A DNA stretch of 64,000 nucleotides from Anaerotignum sp. MSJ-24 (lineage in GTDB: Bacteria > Bacillota > Clostridia > Lachnospirales > Anaerotignaceae). The notes beneath the pieces were generated by a model that was given only the letters and a program-made list of their open reading frames with translations, ran no database searches and was not told the origin of the DNA. The stretch is from NCBI RefSeq assembly GCF_018918145.1, contig NZ_JAHLPX010000004.1:124001-188000 (forward strand), read 5' to 3'. Both the position numbers and the translations under genes were made by a program. Shown here piece after piece: positions 52,907-61,960 of the stretch; within the stretch, counting starts at the first letter, position 1; every line of letters begins with the position of its first letter.

Positions 52907-54088
52907 ATGAAGGAATTAATTTATTTTGATAATGCAGCCACAACTCCGATAAGACCGGAGGTATATGAAGAAATAAAGCCCTATATTGAAGAGCATTTCG
53001 GAAACCCTTCAAGCATTTACAGCATTGCAAGAGACAGCAAAAAGGCTATTGACAAAGCAAGACAGCAGGTAGCAGACGCTCTTAATGCTCAGCCGGCTGA
53101 AATTTATTTCACAGGCTGTGGTTCGGAAAGTGATAACTGGGTGCTTAAAGGCGTAAGCTCAGCACTTAAAAACAAAGGTAACCATATCATCACTACATGT
53201 ATTGAACATCACGCTATTCTTCACACATGTGAATATCTTGAGAAAAATGGTTTCGAGGTAACATATCTTCCTGTTGATGAATACGGCAAAATCAGCCTTG
53301 ACGACTTAAAGGCTGCCATCAGACCCGAAACAATACTTGTAAGTGTTATGTTTGCAAACAACGAAATCGGTACAGTTGAGCCTATCAAGGAAATCGGCGC
53401 TATCTGTCATGAAAAAGGAATTTACTTCCATACAGATGCTGTACAGGCATTCGGTCACATTAAAATTGATGTACAGGATATGAATATCGACTTCCTTTCT
53501 ATTTCGGGACACAAAATCGGCGCTCCTAAGGGAATCGGTGCTCTTTATATCAGAAAAGGCTGTAAGATTGATAACCTTATCCATGGTGGTCAGCAGGAAA
53601 GAGGCAGAAGAGCCGGCACAGAAAATGTTATCGGTATAGTTGCTCTCGGTAAAGCCGCAGAAATGGCAATGGCAGAAATTGACGAGGTTACAGCAAAGCT
53701 TACTTACCTCAGAGATAAATTAATCAACAGCTTACTTTCTAAGATTGATTATGCAAGACTTAACGGACATCCGGTTGACAGACTTCCCGGAAACGTAAAT
53801 ATATCATTTGAATTTATCGAAGGCGAATCAATGCTTCTTTTACTCGATAACTATGGAATTTGTGCATCAAGCGGTTCGGCTTGTACATCAGGCTCACTTG
53901 ATCCTTCACATGTTCTTCTTGCAATCGGTCTGCCTCACGAAAAGGCTCATGGTTCATTAAGAATTTCACTTGGTTACCAGAACACAGAAGAACAGGTTGA
54001 TAAACTTATAGAGGTGCTTCCTCCTATCGTTCAGAGATTAAGAGATATGTCACCCCTTTACGAAGAAATCAAAAACAAGAATAAGTAA
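52907..54088 (+). CDS. cysteine desulfurase (IscS/NifS)
   Basis: A 393-residue PLP enzyme that takes sulfur from Cys for iron-sulfur clusters and thiolation. The cofactor Lys is in SISGHKIGAPKG and the sulfur-carrying Cys in SSGSACTSGS. AAAGGAG precedes the ATG. It is followed 27 bases later by the scaffold gene, so the pair forms a minimal cluster assembly unit. Codon use is of the highly expressed type. Confidence 0.95.
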   Translation: MKELIYFDNAATTPIRPEVYEEIKPYIEEHFGNPSSIYSIARDSKKAIDKARQQVADALNAQPAEIYFTGCGSESDNWVLKGVSSALKNKGNHIITTCIEHHAILHTCEYLEKNGFEVTYLPVDEYGKISLDDLKAAIRPETILVSVMFANNEIGTVEPIKEIGAICHEKGIYFHTDAVQAFGHIKIDVQDMNIDFLSISGHKIGAPKGIGALYIRKGCKIDNLIHGGQQERGRRAGTENVIGIVALGKAAEMAMAEIDEVTAKLTYLRDKLINSLLSKIDYARLNGHPVDRLPGNVNISFEFIEGESMLLLLDNYGICASSGSACTSGSLDPSHVLLAIGLPHEKAHGSLRISLGYQNTEEQVDKLIEVLPPIVQRLRDMSPLYEEIKNKNK

Positions 54089-54115
54089 TAAAACGGAATT
54101 GCGGAGGTAATAATT

Positions 54116-54556
54116 ATGGAATACAGCGAGAAGGTAATGGATCATTTCATGAATCCCAGAAATGTCGGCGAAATAGAAGATGCAAGCGGCGTTGGTACAG
54201 TAGGTAATGCCAAATGCGGAGATATTATGAAGGTATATCTCAAGATTGAAGACGGCATTATTAAAGATGCTAAATTCAAAACATTCGGCTGCGGTGCCGC
54301 AGTTGCAACAAGCAGTATGGCAACAGAGCTTGTAAAGGGCAAAACAATTCCCGAAGCACTCGATATAACAAACAAGGTTGTTATGGAAGCACTTGACGGT
54401 CTGCCTCCTGTAAAGGTTCACTGTTCATGTCTTGCAGAGGAAGCTCTTCATGCAGCTCTTTGGGATTATGCAGAAAAGAACCACATCGTTATTGACGGCC
54501 TTGAAAGACCTGTAAACGACATCGGAGAATTACATGAAATTCCAGATCAAGACTAA
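54116..54556 (+). CDS. iron-sulfur cluster scaffold protein (IscU/NifU N-domain)
   Basis: A 146-residue scaffold on which the cluster is built with sulfur from the upstream desulfurase. The three ligand Cys are in NAKCGD, FGCGAAVA and VHCSCLAEEAL. GGAGGT precedes the ATG. No chaperone genes (hscA, hscB) follow, which is usual in clostridia. Confidence 0.94.
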   Translation: MEYSEKVMDHFMNPRNVGEIEDASGVGTVGNAKCGDIMKVYLKIEDGIIKDAKFKTFGCGAAVATSSMATELVKGKTIPEALDITNKVVMEALDGLPPVKVHCSCLAEEALHAALWDYAEKNHIVIDGLERPVNDIGELHEIPDQD

Positions 54557-54572
54557 ATGAATTAATGGAAAT

Positions 54573-54608
54573 AACAAAACCGATTTCAGCAATGAAATCG
54601 GTTTTGTT
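54573..54608 (+). terminator. terminator of the iscSU unit
   Basis: A 16-base perfect stem AACAAAACCGATTTCA / TGAAATCGGTTTTGTT with GCAA loop. Confidence 0.85.
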
Positions 54609-54624
54609 GGAATGAGAGGAAAAT

Positions 54625-55281
54625 ATGAAAGAGATAACTGCCGTAATTTTCGACATGGACGGCGTTCTCATTGACAGCCAGCCATTGCATTATATGGCCG
54701 ATGTTGAGTCGATGAAAAAATACGGTGTATACAAAGAGCAGGAGTTTTACGAAAAATATGCCGGAACAACAACGCCGGACAGAATGAGAGCTTTAAACGA
54801 ATTGTTTAAATTAAATGCCGATGTTGACGAAATGGTCGCTGTACGTGAGCAGATGATACTCGATATAATGAAAAAAGAAGAAATTTCTCCTGTCAGAGGA
54901 ATACCGGAGCTGCTTAAGAGCATAAAATCAAAAGGAATGACAACTGCCGTTGCATCATCGTCGGGATATGAGCTTATAAATATGGTTCTTGAAAAACTTG
55001 GCATAGCACAATATTTTGACTGCATTACGTCCGGAATAGACGTTAAGCACGGCAAACCGGCACCTGATGTGTTTTTGCTTGCTGCCGAAAGGATAAACAA
55101 AAGCCCGGAGGAATGTGTTGTTGTTGAGGATTCCGAAAACGGTGTTAATGCGGCTGTTGCCGCTGGAATGAAATCGGTTGGCTATATAAATCCCACAAGC
55201 GGAAAACAGTGCCTTGATAAGGCGAATATAGTTATTGATGATTTCAGAAAAATTGATGCAGATGTTATATATAAGCTGTAA
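54625..55281 (+). CDS. HAD-superfamily phosphatase/phosphomutase (beta-phosphoglucomutase-like)
   Basis: A 218-residue hydrolase. Motif I FDMDGVLIDS with the nucleophile Asp, cap domain, motif II as ASSSGYEL, and motif IV VVEDSENGVNAA. The fold group includes beta-phosphoglucomutase and sugar-phosphate phosphatases; the substrate is not evident. GAGAGGA precedes the ATG. Confidence 0.88.
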   Translation: MKEITAVIFDMDGVLIDSQPLHYMADVESMKKYGVYKEQEFYEKYAGTTTPDRMRALNELFKLNADVDEMVAVREQMILDIMKKEEISPVRGIPELLKSIKSKGMTTAVASSSGYELINMVLEKLGIAQYFDCITSGIDVKHGKPAPDVFLLAAERINKSPEECVVVEDSENGVNAAVAAGMKSVGYINPTSGKQCLDKANIVIDDFRKIDADVIYKL

Positions 55282-55293
55282 GAAGGTGAAAAT

Positions 55294-55473
55294 ATGATTA
55301 AGTGGATTATTCTTCTTGTTGTTATCGTTATTATTCTCGGATATACGCAGAGCAGAAAGCTCAAAAACGGCAAAAAAGATGAAAATTCGGAAATCGGAGG
55401 CTGTGGCAGTTCATGCGCAGGCTGTGCAAACAGGTCTATGTGCCATCCGGATGAAAATAATGAGAAAAAATGA
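55294..55473 (+). CDS. small Cys-rich single-pass membrane protein (FeoB-associated type)
   Basis: A 59-residue product: one N-terminal membrane helix (IKWIILLVVIVIILGY), then a basic linker and a cysteine cluster GGCGSSCAGCANRSMC. This matches the FeoB-associated Cys-rich membrane protein family, usually next to ferrous iron transporter genes; none is visible here. AGAAGGTG precedes the ATG, 12 bases after the HAD gene, so it is probably co-transcribed. A likely role in iron handling is inferred from the family. Confidence 0.75.
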   Translation: MIKWIILLVVIVIILGYTQSRKLKNGKKDENSEIGGCGSSCAGCANRSMCHPDENNEKK

Positions 55474-55555
55474 GAAAAGAGAAGAAAATAAGAGATAAAA
55501 TTTGATTTAAATATAAAATATAGTTAAATTACTCTTAAATACTTTAAAACGATAT

Positions 55556-55584
55556 TTGCATATATTACCGTATAAAAGTAATAT
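55556..55584 (+). promoter_or_regulatory. promoter of groESL
   Basis: TTGCAT (55556-55561), 17-base spacer, TAATAT (55579-55584), placing the start site within or next to the CIRCE element. Confidence 0.7.
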
Positions 55585-55595
55585 ATATTCAATGA

Positions 55596-55622
55596 TTAGC
55601 ACTCATGCAATGAGAGTGCTAA
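55596..55622 (+). promoter_or_regulatory. CIRCE operator (HrcA binding site)
   Basis: TTAGCACTC - nine bases - GAGTGCTAA, an exact match to the CIRCE consensus. HrcA represses groESL here, with release on heat shock. Confidence 0.97.
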
Positions 55623-55658
55623 CAAAGAAAACCCAGACATTTGAAGGAGGAAATAAAT

Positions 55659-55946
55659 ATGAAACTTGTACCACTTGGAGATAAGGTTGTAATTAAACAG
55701 TTAGAAGCAGAAGAAAAGACAAAATCAGGTATTGTTTTACCTTCACAGTCCAAGGAAAAACCTCAGATGGCAACTGTAATCGCTGTTGGTCCCGGAGGAT
55801 ATGTTGACGGAAACAAGGTTGAAATGACGGTAAAAGAAGGCGACAAGGTAATCTATTCAAAATACTGCGGCACAGAGGTTGAATGTGACGGAGAAAAGTT
55901 ACTTGTTGTTAAACAGAATGATATTCTTGCAGTAGTAGTTGACTGA
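55659..55946 (+). CDS. groES: co-chaperonin GroES
   Basis: A 95-residue heptameric lid of the GroEL chamber ([28 protein letters not shown] and [16 protein letters not shown]). AAGGAGG precedes ATG 55659; a TTG at 55641 would extend into that site. It is coupled to groEL by a 27-base gap. Confidence 0.98.
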   Translation: MKLVPLGDKVVIKQLEAEEKTKSGIVLPSQSKEKPQMATVIAVGPGGYVDGNKVEMTVKEGDKVIYSKYCGTEVECDGEKLLVVKQNDILAVVVD

Positions 55947-55952
55947 TTATAA

Positions 55953-57602
<1,650 letters not shown>

Positions 57603-57653
57603 TTAATCAAAAATTAAATTAATTAAAAATCAAATAGTCCACACACAAATAAT

Positions 57654-57686
57654 AAAGCGGTTCGTCTTGAAGGCGAGCCGCTTTTG
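57654..57686. terminator. bidirectional terminator after groEL
   Basis: AAAGCGGTTCG / CGAGCCGCTTT with a nine-base loop and TTTTG; lies between convergent genes. Confidence 0.8.
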
Positions 57687-57691
57687 TCATG

Positions 57692-58666
57692 TTACTTTCT
57701 GAATTTTTTAAAATCTATTACATTTATTAAAGGTTTGTTATTAATATAATTGCTTATATTTTCCGCACAGATTTTATATATTTTATCTGTTATTGATTTA
57801 TGGTGTCCGAAGCTTTTTCCGGATATATGCGGTGTTATGACAAGGTTTTCGACAGACCAGAGCTCGCTTTCCGGTGGTAAAGGCTCCGGCTCGGCAACAT
57901 CAATAACAGCTCCACTCAAATGACCGGATTTTAATACATCAATCAAATCCTTCTGGATAACCAGAGCACCTCTGCCTACATTGACAAATATTGCATCGTT
58001 TTTCATAAGCATAAATCTGTGTTTATCGAATAAATGATATGTATATTCCGAATTAGGTATGCAGGCAACAACAACATCTGCGAGAGGCAGCTGTTCGTCA
58101 AGCTCGTCTAATGTGTGCATTTCTGCAAAATACGGAGGCATGTTGTTTATATTTCTTCGTATTCCTATTGTTTTTGTATTGAATACAGAAAGCTTTTTTG
58201 CGATATTACTTCCTATATCGCCGGCACCGACAATAAGCACGCGCTTTCCTTCAAGACCGATTTCAAGACCTTCGTCATGCCAGAGATTTTTGTGCTGATT
58301 ATCTCTGTATTTATAAAATTTGTGGCATATATTCAAAATGCCGCCGATAACATATTGGGAAATAACCTCGCCGAAAGCACCGGAGGCATTTGCAAGAACA
58401 ACATTCTGCGGATATTCATAATTCTTTGTGTATTTATCCGTTCCTGCCATTGTGAGCTGTAAAAGCTTTAAATTTTTTGCATTTTTAATTGCGGATACAT
58501 CGGGTTCACCGACAATTATTTCTGCTTTTTCGATTTCGTTTTTAAGAATATCTTCAGAAACAAAGCGGCTGTCGGCATATGTAAAATTGCAGGAAGAACC
58601 TCCGGCTGTTTCCAAAAGCTTTTTGTATTCCTCATCACAGGGAGAAGTAACGAGTATATTTATCAA
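57692..58666 (-). CDS. D-2-hydroxyacid dehydrogenase family protein
   Basis: A 324-residue NAD(P)-dependent oxidoreductase. Rossmann motif VGAGDIGSNIA at about residue 147; active-site Arg in NVGRGALV, Glu in VAEPEPL and His in ITPHISG. Substrate not evident (2-keto acids such as glyoxylate, or ketopantoate). A TTG start with AGGAGATG upstream on the minus strand. Confidence 0.88.
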   Translation of the reverse strand: MINILVTSPCDEEYKKLLETAGGSSCNFTYADSRFVSEDILKNEIEKAEIIVGEPDVSAIKNAKNLKLLQLTMAGTDKYTKNYEYPQNVVLANASGAFGEVISQYVIGGILNICHKFYKYRDNQHKNLWHDEGLEIGLEGKRVLIVGAGDIGSNIAKKLSVFNTKTIGIRRNINNMPPYFAEMHTLDELDEQLPLADVVVACIPNSEYTYHLFDKHRFMLMKNDAIFVNVGRGALVIQKDLIDVLKSGHLSGAVIDVAEPEPLPPESELWSVENLVITPHISGKSFGHHKSITDKIYKICAENISNYINNKPLINVIDFKKFRK

Positions 58667-58742
58667 TTATATCATCTCCTAAAAAGAGTATTATTAATGA
58701 TTTTAAGGCGGTGAAGTTTGAAAGTCAATACGAATTTATGAT

Positions 58743-58771
58743 TTGCCTTGTTATATGTTTTGTGGTAAAAT
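58743..58771 (+). promoter_or_regulatory. promoter of the small protein and acetyltransferase genes
   Basis: TTGCCT (58743-58748), 17-base spacer, TAAAAT (58766-58771). Confidence 0.6.
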
Positions 58772-58805
58772 TATTAAATAAATAACGGAAAGGAAATGTA
58801 AGATT

Positions 58806-59000
58806 ATGGCATGGAATCCTGAGTATATGGAAAAACTTAATGCACTTATGAAGGCATGGGACGACGAAATACAGGACGAGCTCAAGAAAAAAGCTCCCAC
58901 AAGAGGTCTTGCTGCCGGAAGTAAGGGAAAAACAGACATGATAAATGACAGATACAGAGAAATGCTTGCAGAGCTTAAAAAGGAATACGGAGTTAAATAA
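58806..59000 (+). CDS. small helical protein, 64 residues, function unknown
   Basis: A soluble charged product (NPEYMEKLNALMKAWDDEIQDELKKK, then MINDRYREMLAELKKEYG), mostly helix. AAAGGAAATG precedes the ATG and it has a promoter. It begins the transcript of the acetyltransferase. I do not recognise the family. Confidence 0.7.
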   Translation: MAWNPEYMEKLNALMKAWDDEIQDELKKKAPTRGLAAGSKGKTDMINDRYREMLAELKKEYGVK

Positions 59001-59024
59001 ATTTCAACAGGAGGTGACTGATAC

Positions 59025-60140
59025 ATGGCAGTTCAAAGAATATGCACTATGGAGGATAAGCCTTATTTAAGAGCTTTATGGCAGAGCTGTTTCGGAGACA
59101 GCGATTCATTCCTTGATTATTATTTTGAAAAAAGATTTATCCCTGAATATACTGTTTGTACTATTGAGGATGATGAGCTTGTAAATGCTATGTATTCGTA
59201 TCCTGTGAATATGTGTATCAGAAATTATATTGTTCCTTCGGCTATGCTTGCCGGATTTTCAACCGACAAGAGATACAGAGGAAGAGGATATATGTCAACA
59301 GCGTTTAAAATACTGTTGACAAAGCTATCCGATGACGGCATTGCGGTTGCACCGCATACACCCGTAAAGCATGAAAGTTATTTTCCGCTTGAAAATTATA
59401 CGGCAACAGACACAAGCTTTATCAGCGGCACTGCCGATAAGCCGAAAATAATGCCGGCATCGGTGAATTTCGGAAGAATGTCAGATATAGGTAAGCTTTA
59501 TGCGGCATATACTTTATTTGCTTCTAAATATTCCGGAATTCTTGCAAGATCTATGGCTGATTTCAGACTTAAGTTTGCTGATCTTATATCGGACGGCGGA
59601 GAATTTATTATTTGCGAAAAGAACAATGAGGTAAAAGGCTATGCACTGTATTTTAACGGTGTAAACGGACTTACCGCCATTGAGCTGATATATGATGATG
59701 AAGAAACCGCACAGAGCCTTACAACTGCGCTTGCATTTATTGCGGATAATAAACCGATAAAAATTAAACTTCCGCCCGATTGCGGAGCTATGCTGGAAGG
59801 CTGTGATAAAGAAACGATAAGACACGGTGTTGCGGCACTTGTTAACGTAAGAAGGCTTATGAAAATAGTATTTGCCGAAGAAACTGCTGTTATAAAGCTT
59901 TCTGACAGCGTAATTGACAACAATAACGGTGTTTTTCATTTGAACGGAGAAACGGCAGAGGATAATACCGAGGCTGATATTGAAATAAATGCAGGACATT
60001 TTCTTCAGTTTGCCGAAGGCTATAAATCATTGGCAGAGCTTGAAAGTGAAGGTAATGCAATAGTAAACAACAAAGCTGTTGCGGAAAATTTGGATAAGCG
60101 TTATCCTAAGATGAAATGCTATATTTGCGATGAATATTGA
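59025..60140 (+). CDS. GNAT acetyltransferase with C-terminal extension (Eis-like)
   Basis: A 371-residue protein. The N-terminal GNAT core has the acetyl-CoA motif STDKRYRGRGYMSTAFKILL at about residues 79-98; a second GNAT-like half and a sterol-carrier-type C-terminal region follow, as in Eis-related clostridial proteins. Substrate unknown. GGAGGTG precedes the ATG, 24 bases after the small gene. Confidence 0.83.
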   Translation: MAVQRICTMEDKPYLRALWQSCFGDSDSFLDYYFEKRFIPEYTVCTIEDDELVNAMYSYPVNMCIRNYIVPSAMLAGFSTDKRYRGRGYMSTAFKILLTKLSDDGIAVAPHTPVKHESYFPLENYTATDTSFISGTADKPKIMPASVNFGRMSDIGKLYAAYTLFASKYSGILARSMADFRLKFADLISDGGEFIICEKNNEVKGYALYFNGVNGLTAIELIYDDEETAQSLTTALAFIADNKPIKIKLPPDCGAMLEGCDKETIRHGVAALVNVRRLMKIVFAEETAVIKLSDSVIDNNNGVFHLNGETAEDNTEADIEINAGHFLQFAEGYKSLAELESEGNAIVNNKAVAENLDKRYPKMKCYICDEY

Positions 60141-60149
60141 TTTAGACAA

Positions 60150-60184
60150 AACTGCCGAACTTATTAAGTACGGCAGTTGGTTTA
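60150..60184. terminator. terminator between convergent genes
   Basis: AACTGCCG / CGGCAGTT with 13-base loop; T-tract poor. Confidence 0.6.
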
Positions 60185-60187
60185 TAA

Positions 60188-60463
60188 TCAGTTTTTAAGC
60201 TCTTCTATTTGTTTATTAAGTTCGGAAATTTCTTCTTTGAGAGTATCAATTTTTTCGACAGTTTCGGAAAGCTCTTCCGGTAATACATCTCGATTGTTTT
60301 CGTAAACGAATTTGCCTATGTTTATATAGAGCTTTTCTATTTCCTTTTCCTTTGCACCGACAGAGGCAGAGAGCTTTGTTATATTGGCAAGATCTTTAGC
60401 CTTTGTTCCTGCTTCGCCTGCAACAGTGCCGACCTTTTTTGCAACATCATTAAATAATCCCAT
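60188..60463 (-). CDS. small coiled-coil protein, 91 residues, function unknown
   Basis: A soluble protein opening GLFNDVAKKVGTVAGEAGTKAKDLANI, then a helical region IEKLYINIGKFVYEN and a coiled-coil tail of Glu/Lys heptads. Related Firmicute proteins often add a C-terminal zinc ribbon, missing here. GGGAGGT precedes the ATG; minus-strand promoter TTTACA-N17-TACACT at 60541-60513. Confidence 0.7.
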   Translation of the reverse strand: MGLFNDVAKKVGTVAGEAGTKAKDLANITKLSASVGAKEKEIEKLYINIGKFVYENNRDVLPEELSETVEKIDTLKEEISELNKQIEELKN

Positions 60464-60512
60464 GAATATTACCTCCCTCTGATATTTTATGATTAAATTT
60501 TATCAGCTTTTG

Positions 60513-60541
60513 AGTGTAATGTCCATATATGTTCTTGTAAA
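60513..60541 (-). promoter_or_regulatory. promoter of the small coiled-coil gene
   Basis: Minus strand TTTACA (60541-60536), 17-base spacer, TACACT (60518-60513). Confidence 0.6.
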
Positions 60542-60578
60542 AAATTACAGTTGTACGGAAATGTGCTTAAATAATTAT

Positions 60579-60596
60579 AATTAATATTGATTAATT
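60579..60596 (+). promoter_or_regulatory. palindrome upstream of carAB, possible ArgR box
   Basis: AATTAAT / ATTAATT around a short centre, 41 bases before the carAB -35. The match to known ARG boxes is weak; argR is encoded in this window. Confidence 0.25.
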
Positions 60597-60636
60597 TATA
60601 TACAATGCTTTTTATATAATATATGCTTAACTTTTA

Positions 60637-60665
60637 TTGACAACGGTAGTTACAAATGTTAAAAT
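60637..60665 (+). promoter_or_regulatory. promoter of carAB
   Basis: TTGACA (60637-60642), 17-base spacer, TAAAAT (60660-60665). Confidence 0.8.
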
Positions 60666-60698
60666 ACTACCCGATATAAAAAACGGAGGTGCTTTAAT

Positions 60699-60815
60699 AT
60701 GATTATCAATTCTGCAAAAATTGCATATTTATTTACAAAGCTTCCTCATTTTATAGATTTCTTTTTAGATTTTATTATAATGGTAAATCATTTTTCTTCG
60801 CCGGTAATGCAGTAG
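60699..60815 (+). CDS. carAB leader peptide, 38 residues
   Basis: ATG 60699 follows GGAGGT by eight bases, as strong as any gene start here. The ORF reads MIINSAKIAYLFTKLPH, then a U-rich stretch encoding FIDFFLDFIIM, and ends with codons CCG GTA ATG CAG before TAG. Those codons are the left arm of the terminator at 60801-60843. There is no Arg codon. I infer a leader ORF for attenuation, with translation to the end blocking the terminator. Confidence 0.65.
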   Translation: MIINSAKIAYLFTKLPHFIDFFLDFIIMVNHFSSPVMQ

Positions 60816-60843
60816 AATTTTTATTGCATTTGCCGGTTTTTTT
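60801..60843 (+). terminator. carAB attenuator
   Basis: CCGGTAATGCA pairs with TGCATTTGCCGG (one bulge) and T7 follows at 60837-60843. It ends 20 bases before the carA start. Confidence 0.8.
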
Positions 60844-60862
60844 ATAGAAAGGATAAAAGGCT

Positions 60863-61960
60863 ATGAAAGACGATTTTAACAGAAAAATAGTTCTCGAAGA
60901 CGGCAGTGAGTACTATGGTTACGGTTTTGGATACCACACAGACAGAGTTTGTGAAATTGTGTTCAATACTTCTATGGTCGGTTATCAGGAAATTGTATCC
61001 GACCCTTCATATACCTATCAGATGGTAGTTATGACATATCCTCTTATAGGTAACTATGGTATAACAGATGAAGATTTTGAAACAAAGGTTCCTACAATCG
61101 GCGGTCTTGTTGTAAGAGAATATAACGACCTCCCCAGCAACTTCCGTTATACAAAAACACTTTCGGAAATTCTTGAGGAAAACAAAATTCCCGGAATATG
61201 GGGTGTTGACACAAGAAAGATTGGCAGAAGTATAAGAGATCTCGGAAGCAGACGAGTATATATAACAGATATTGACACACCTAAGGAAGAGGCACTCAGA
61301 ATAATAAAAGAAACACCGATTCCGAAGGACGCTGTATCAAAGGTAAGCTGTAAAAAAAGATGGTATTCAAGAACATCAAATCATCAGTACAATGTTGTTG
61401 CTATTGACTGCGGAATTAAGCTCAACATTGTAAGAAGTCTTAATGCAAGAAGATGCAACGTAACGATTGTTCCCTGGAACACAACAGCGGAAGAGATAGA
61501 AATGCACACTCCGGACGGAATATTCCTTTCTAACGGCCCAGGAGATCCCGAAGATGTTCAGCCTGTAATCGAGCTTGTTAAAAAGCTTAAAGGAAAATAT
61601 CCTATCTTCGGTATCTGTCTTGGACACCAGATGATTTCGCTTGCATACGGTGCAAAGACATACAAGCTTAAATTCGGTCACAGAGGCGGAAACCACCCTG
61701 TTAAAAACCTTGAAACTGGCAAGATTGAAATAACAAGCCAGAACCACAGCTACGCTGTTGACATGGATTCACTTAAAAATACAGAGCTTACGGCAACACA
61801 TATCAATCTTCTTGACAACACTGTTGAAGGCGTTGAATGCAAGAAGGACAAGGTATTCAGTGTTCAGTATCACCCGGAAAGTGCTCCCGGACCTCAGGAC
61901 AGTGCATATCTTTTCGATAAATTTATAAATATTATGAAGGAGAATAAGGAAAATGCCTAA
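60863..61960 (+). CDS. carA: carbamoyl-phosphate synthase small subunit
   Basis: A 365-residue glutaminase that feeds ammonia to CarB for carbamoyl phosphate, the precursor of pyrimidines and arginine. The class I amidotransferase nucleophile is in FGICLGHQM; the His-Glu pair is in YHPES. GAAAGGA precedes the ATG. It overlaps carB by eight bases. Codon use is of the highly expressed type. Confidence 0.97.
   Translation: MKDDFNRKIVLEDGSEYYGYGFGYHTDRVCEIVFNTSMVGYQEIVSDPSYTYQMVVMTYPLIGNYGITDEDFETKVPTIGGLVVREYNDLPSNFRYTKTLSEILEENKIPGIWGVDTRKIGRSIRDLGSRRVYITDIDTPKEEALRIIKETPIPKDAVSKVSCKKRWYSRTSNHQYNVVAIDCGIKLNIVRSLNARRCNVTIVPWNTTAEEIEMHTPDGIFLSNGPGDPEDVQPVIELVKKLKGKYPIFGICLGHQMISLAYGAKTYKLKFGHRGGNHPVKNLETGKIEITSQNHSYAVDMDSLKNTELTATHINLLDNTVEGVECKKDKVFSVQYHPESAPGPQDSAYLFDKFINIMKENKENA

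Noticed and set aside
2323-54608. Repeated terminator stem AAACCGATTTCA at 2.3 and 54.6 kb as a mobile repeat
   Set aside because: Only the stem is shared; loops and flanks differ, so convergent use of a good terminator or chance is simpler.
60620-60862. PyrR-binding leader for carAB
   Set aside because: No anti-antiterminator hairpin or PyrR-type conserved loop was found; the leader ORF layout fits better.
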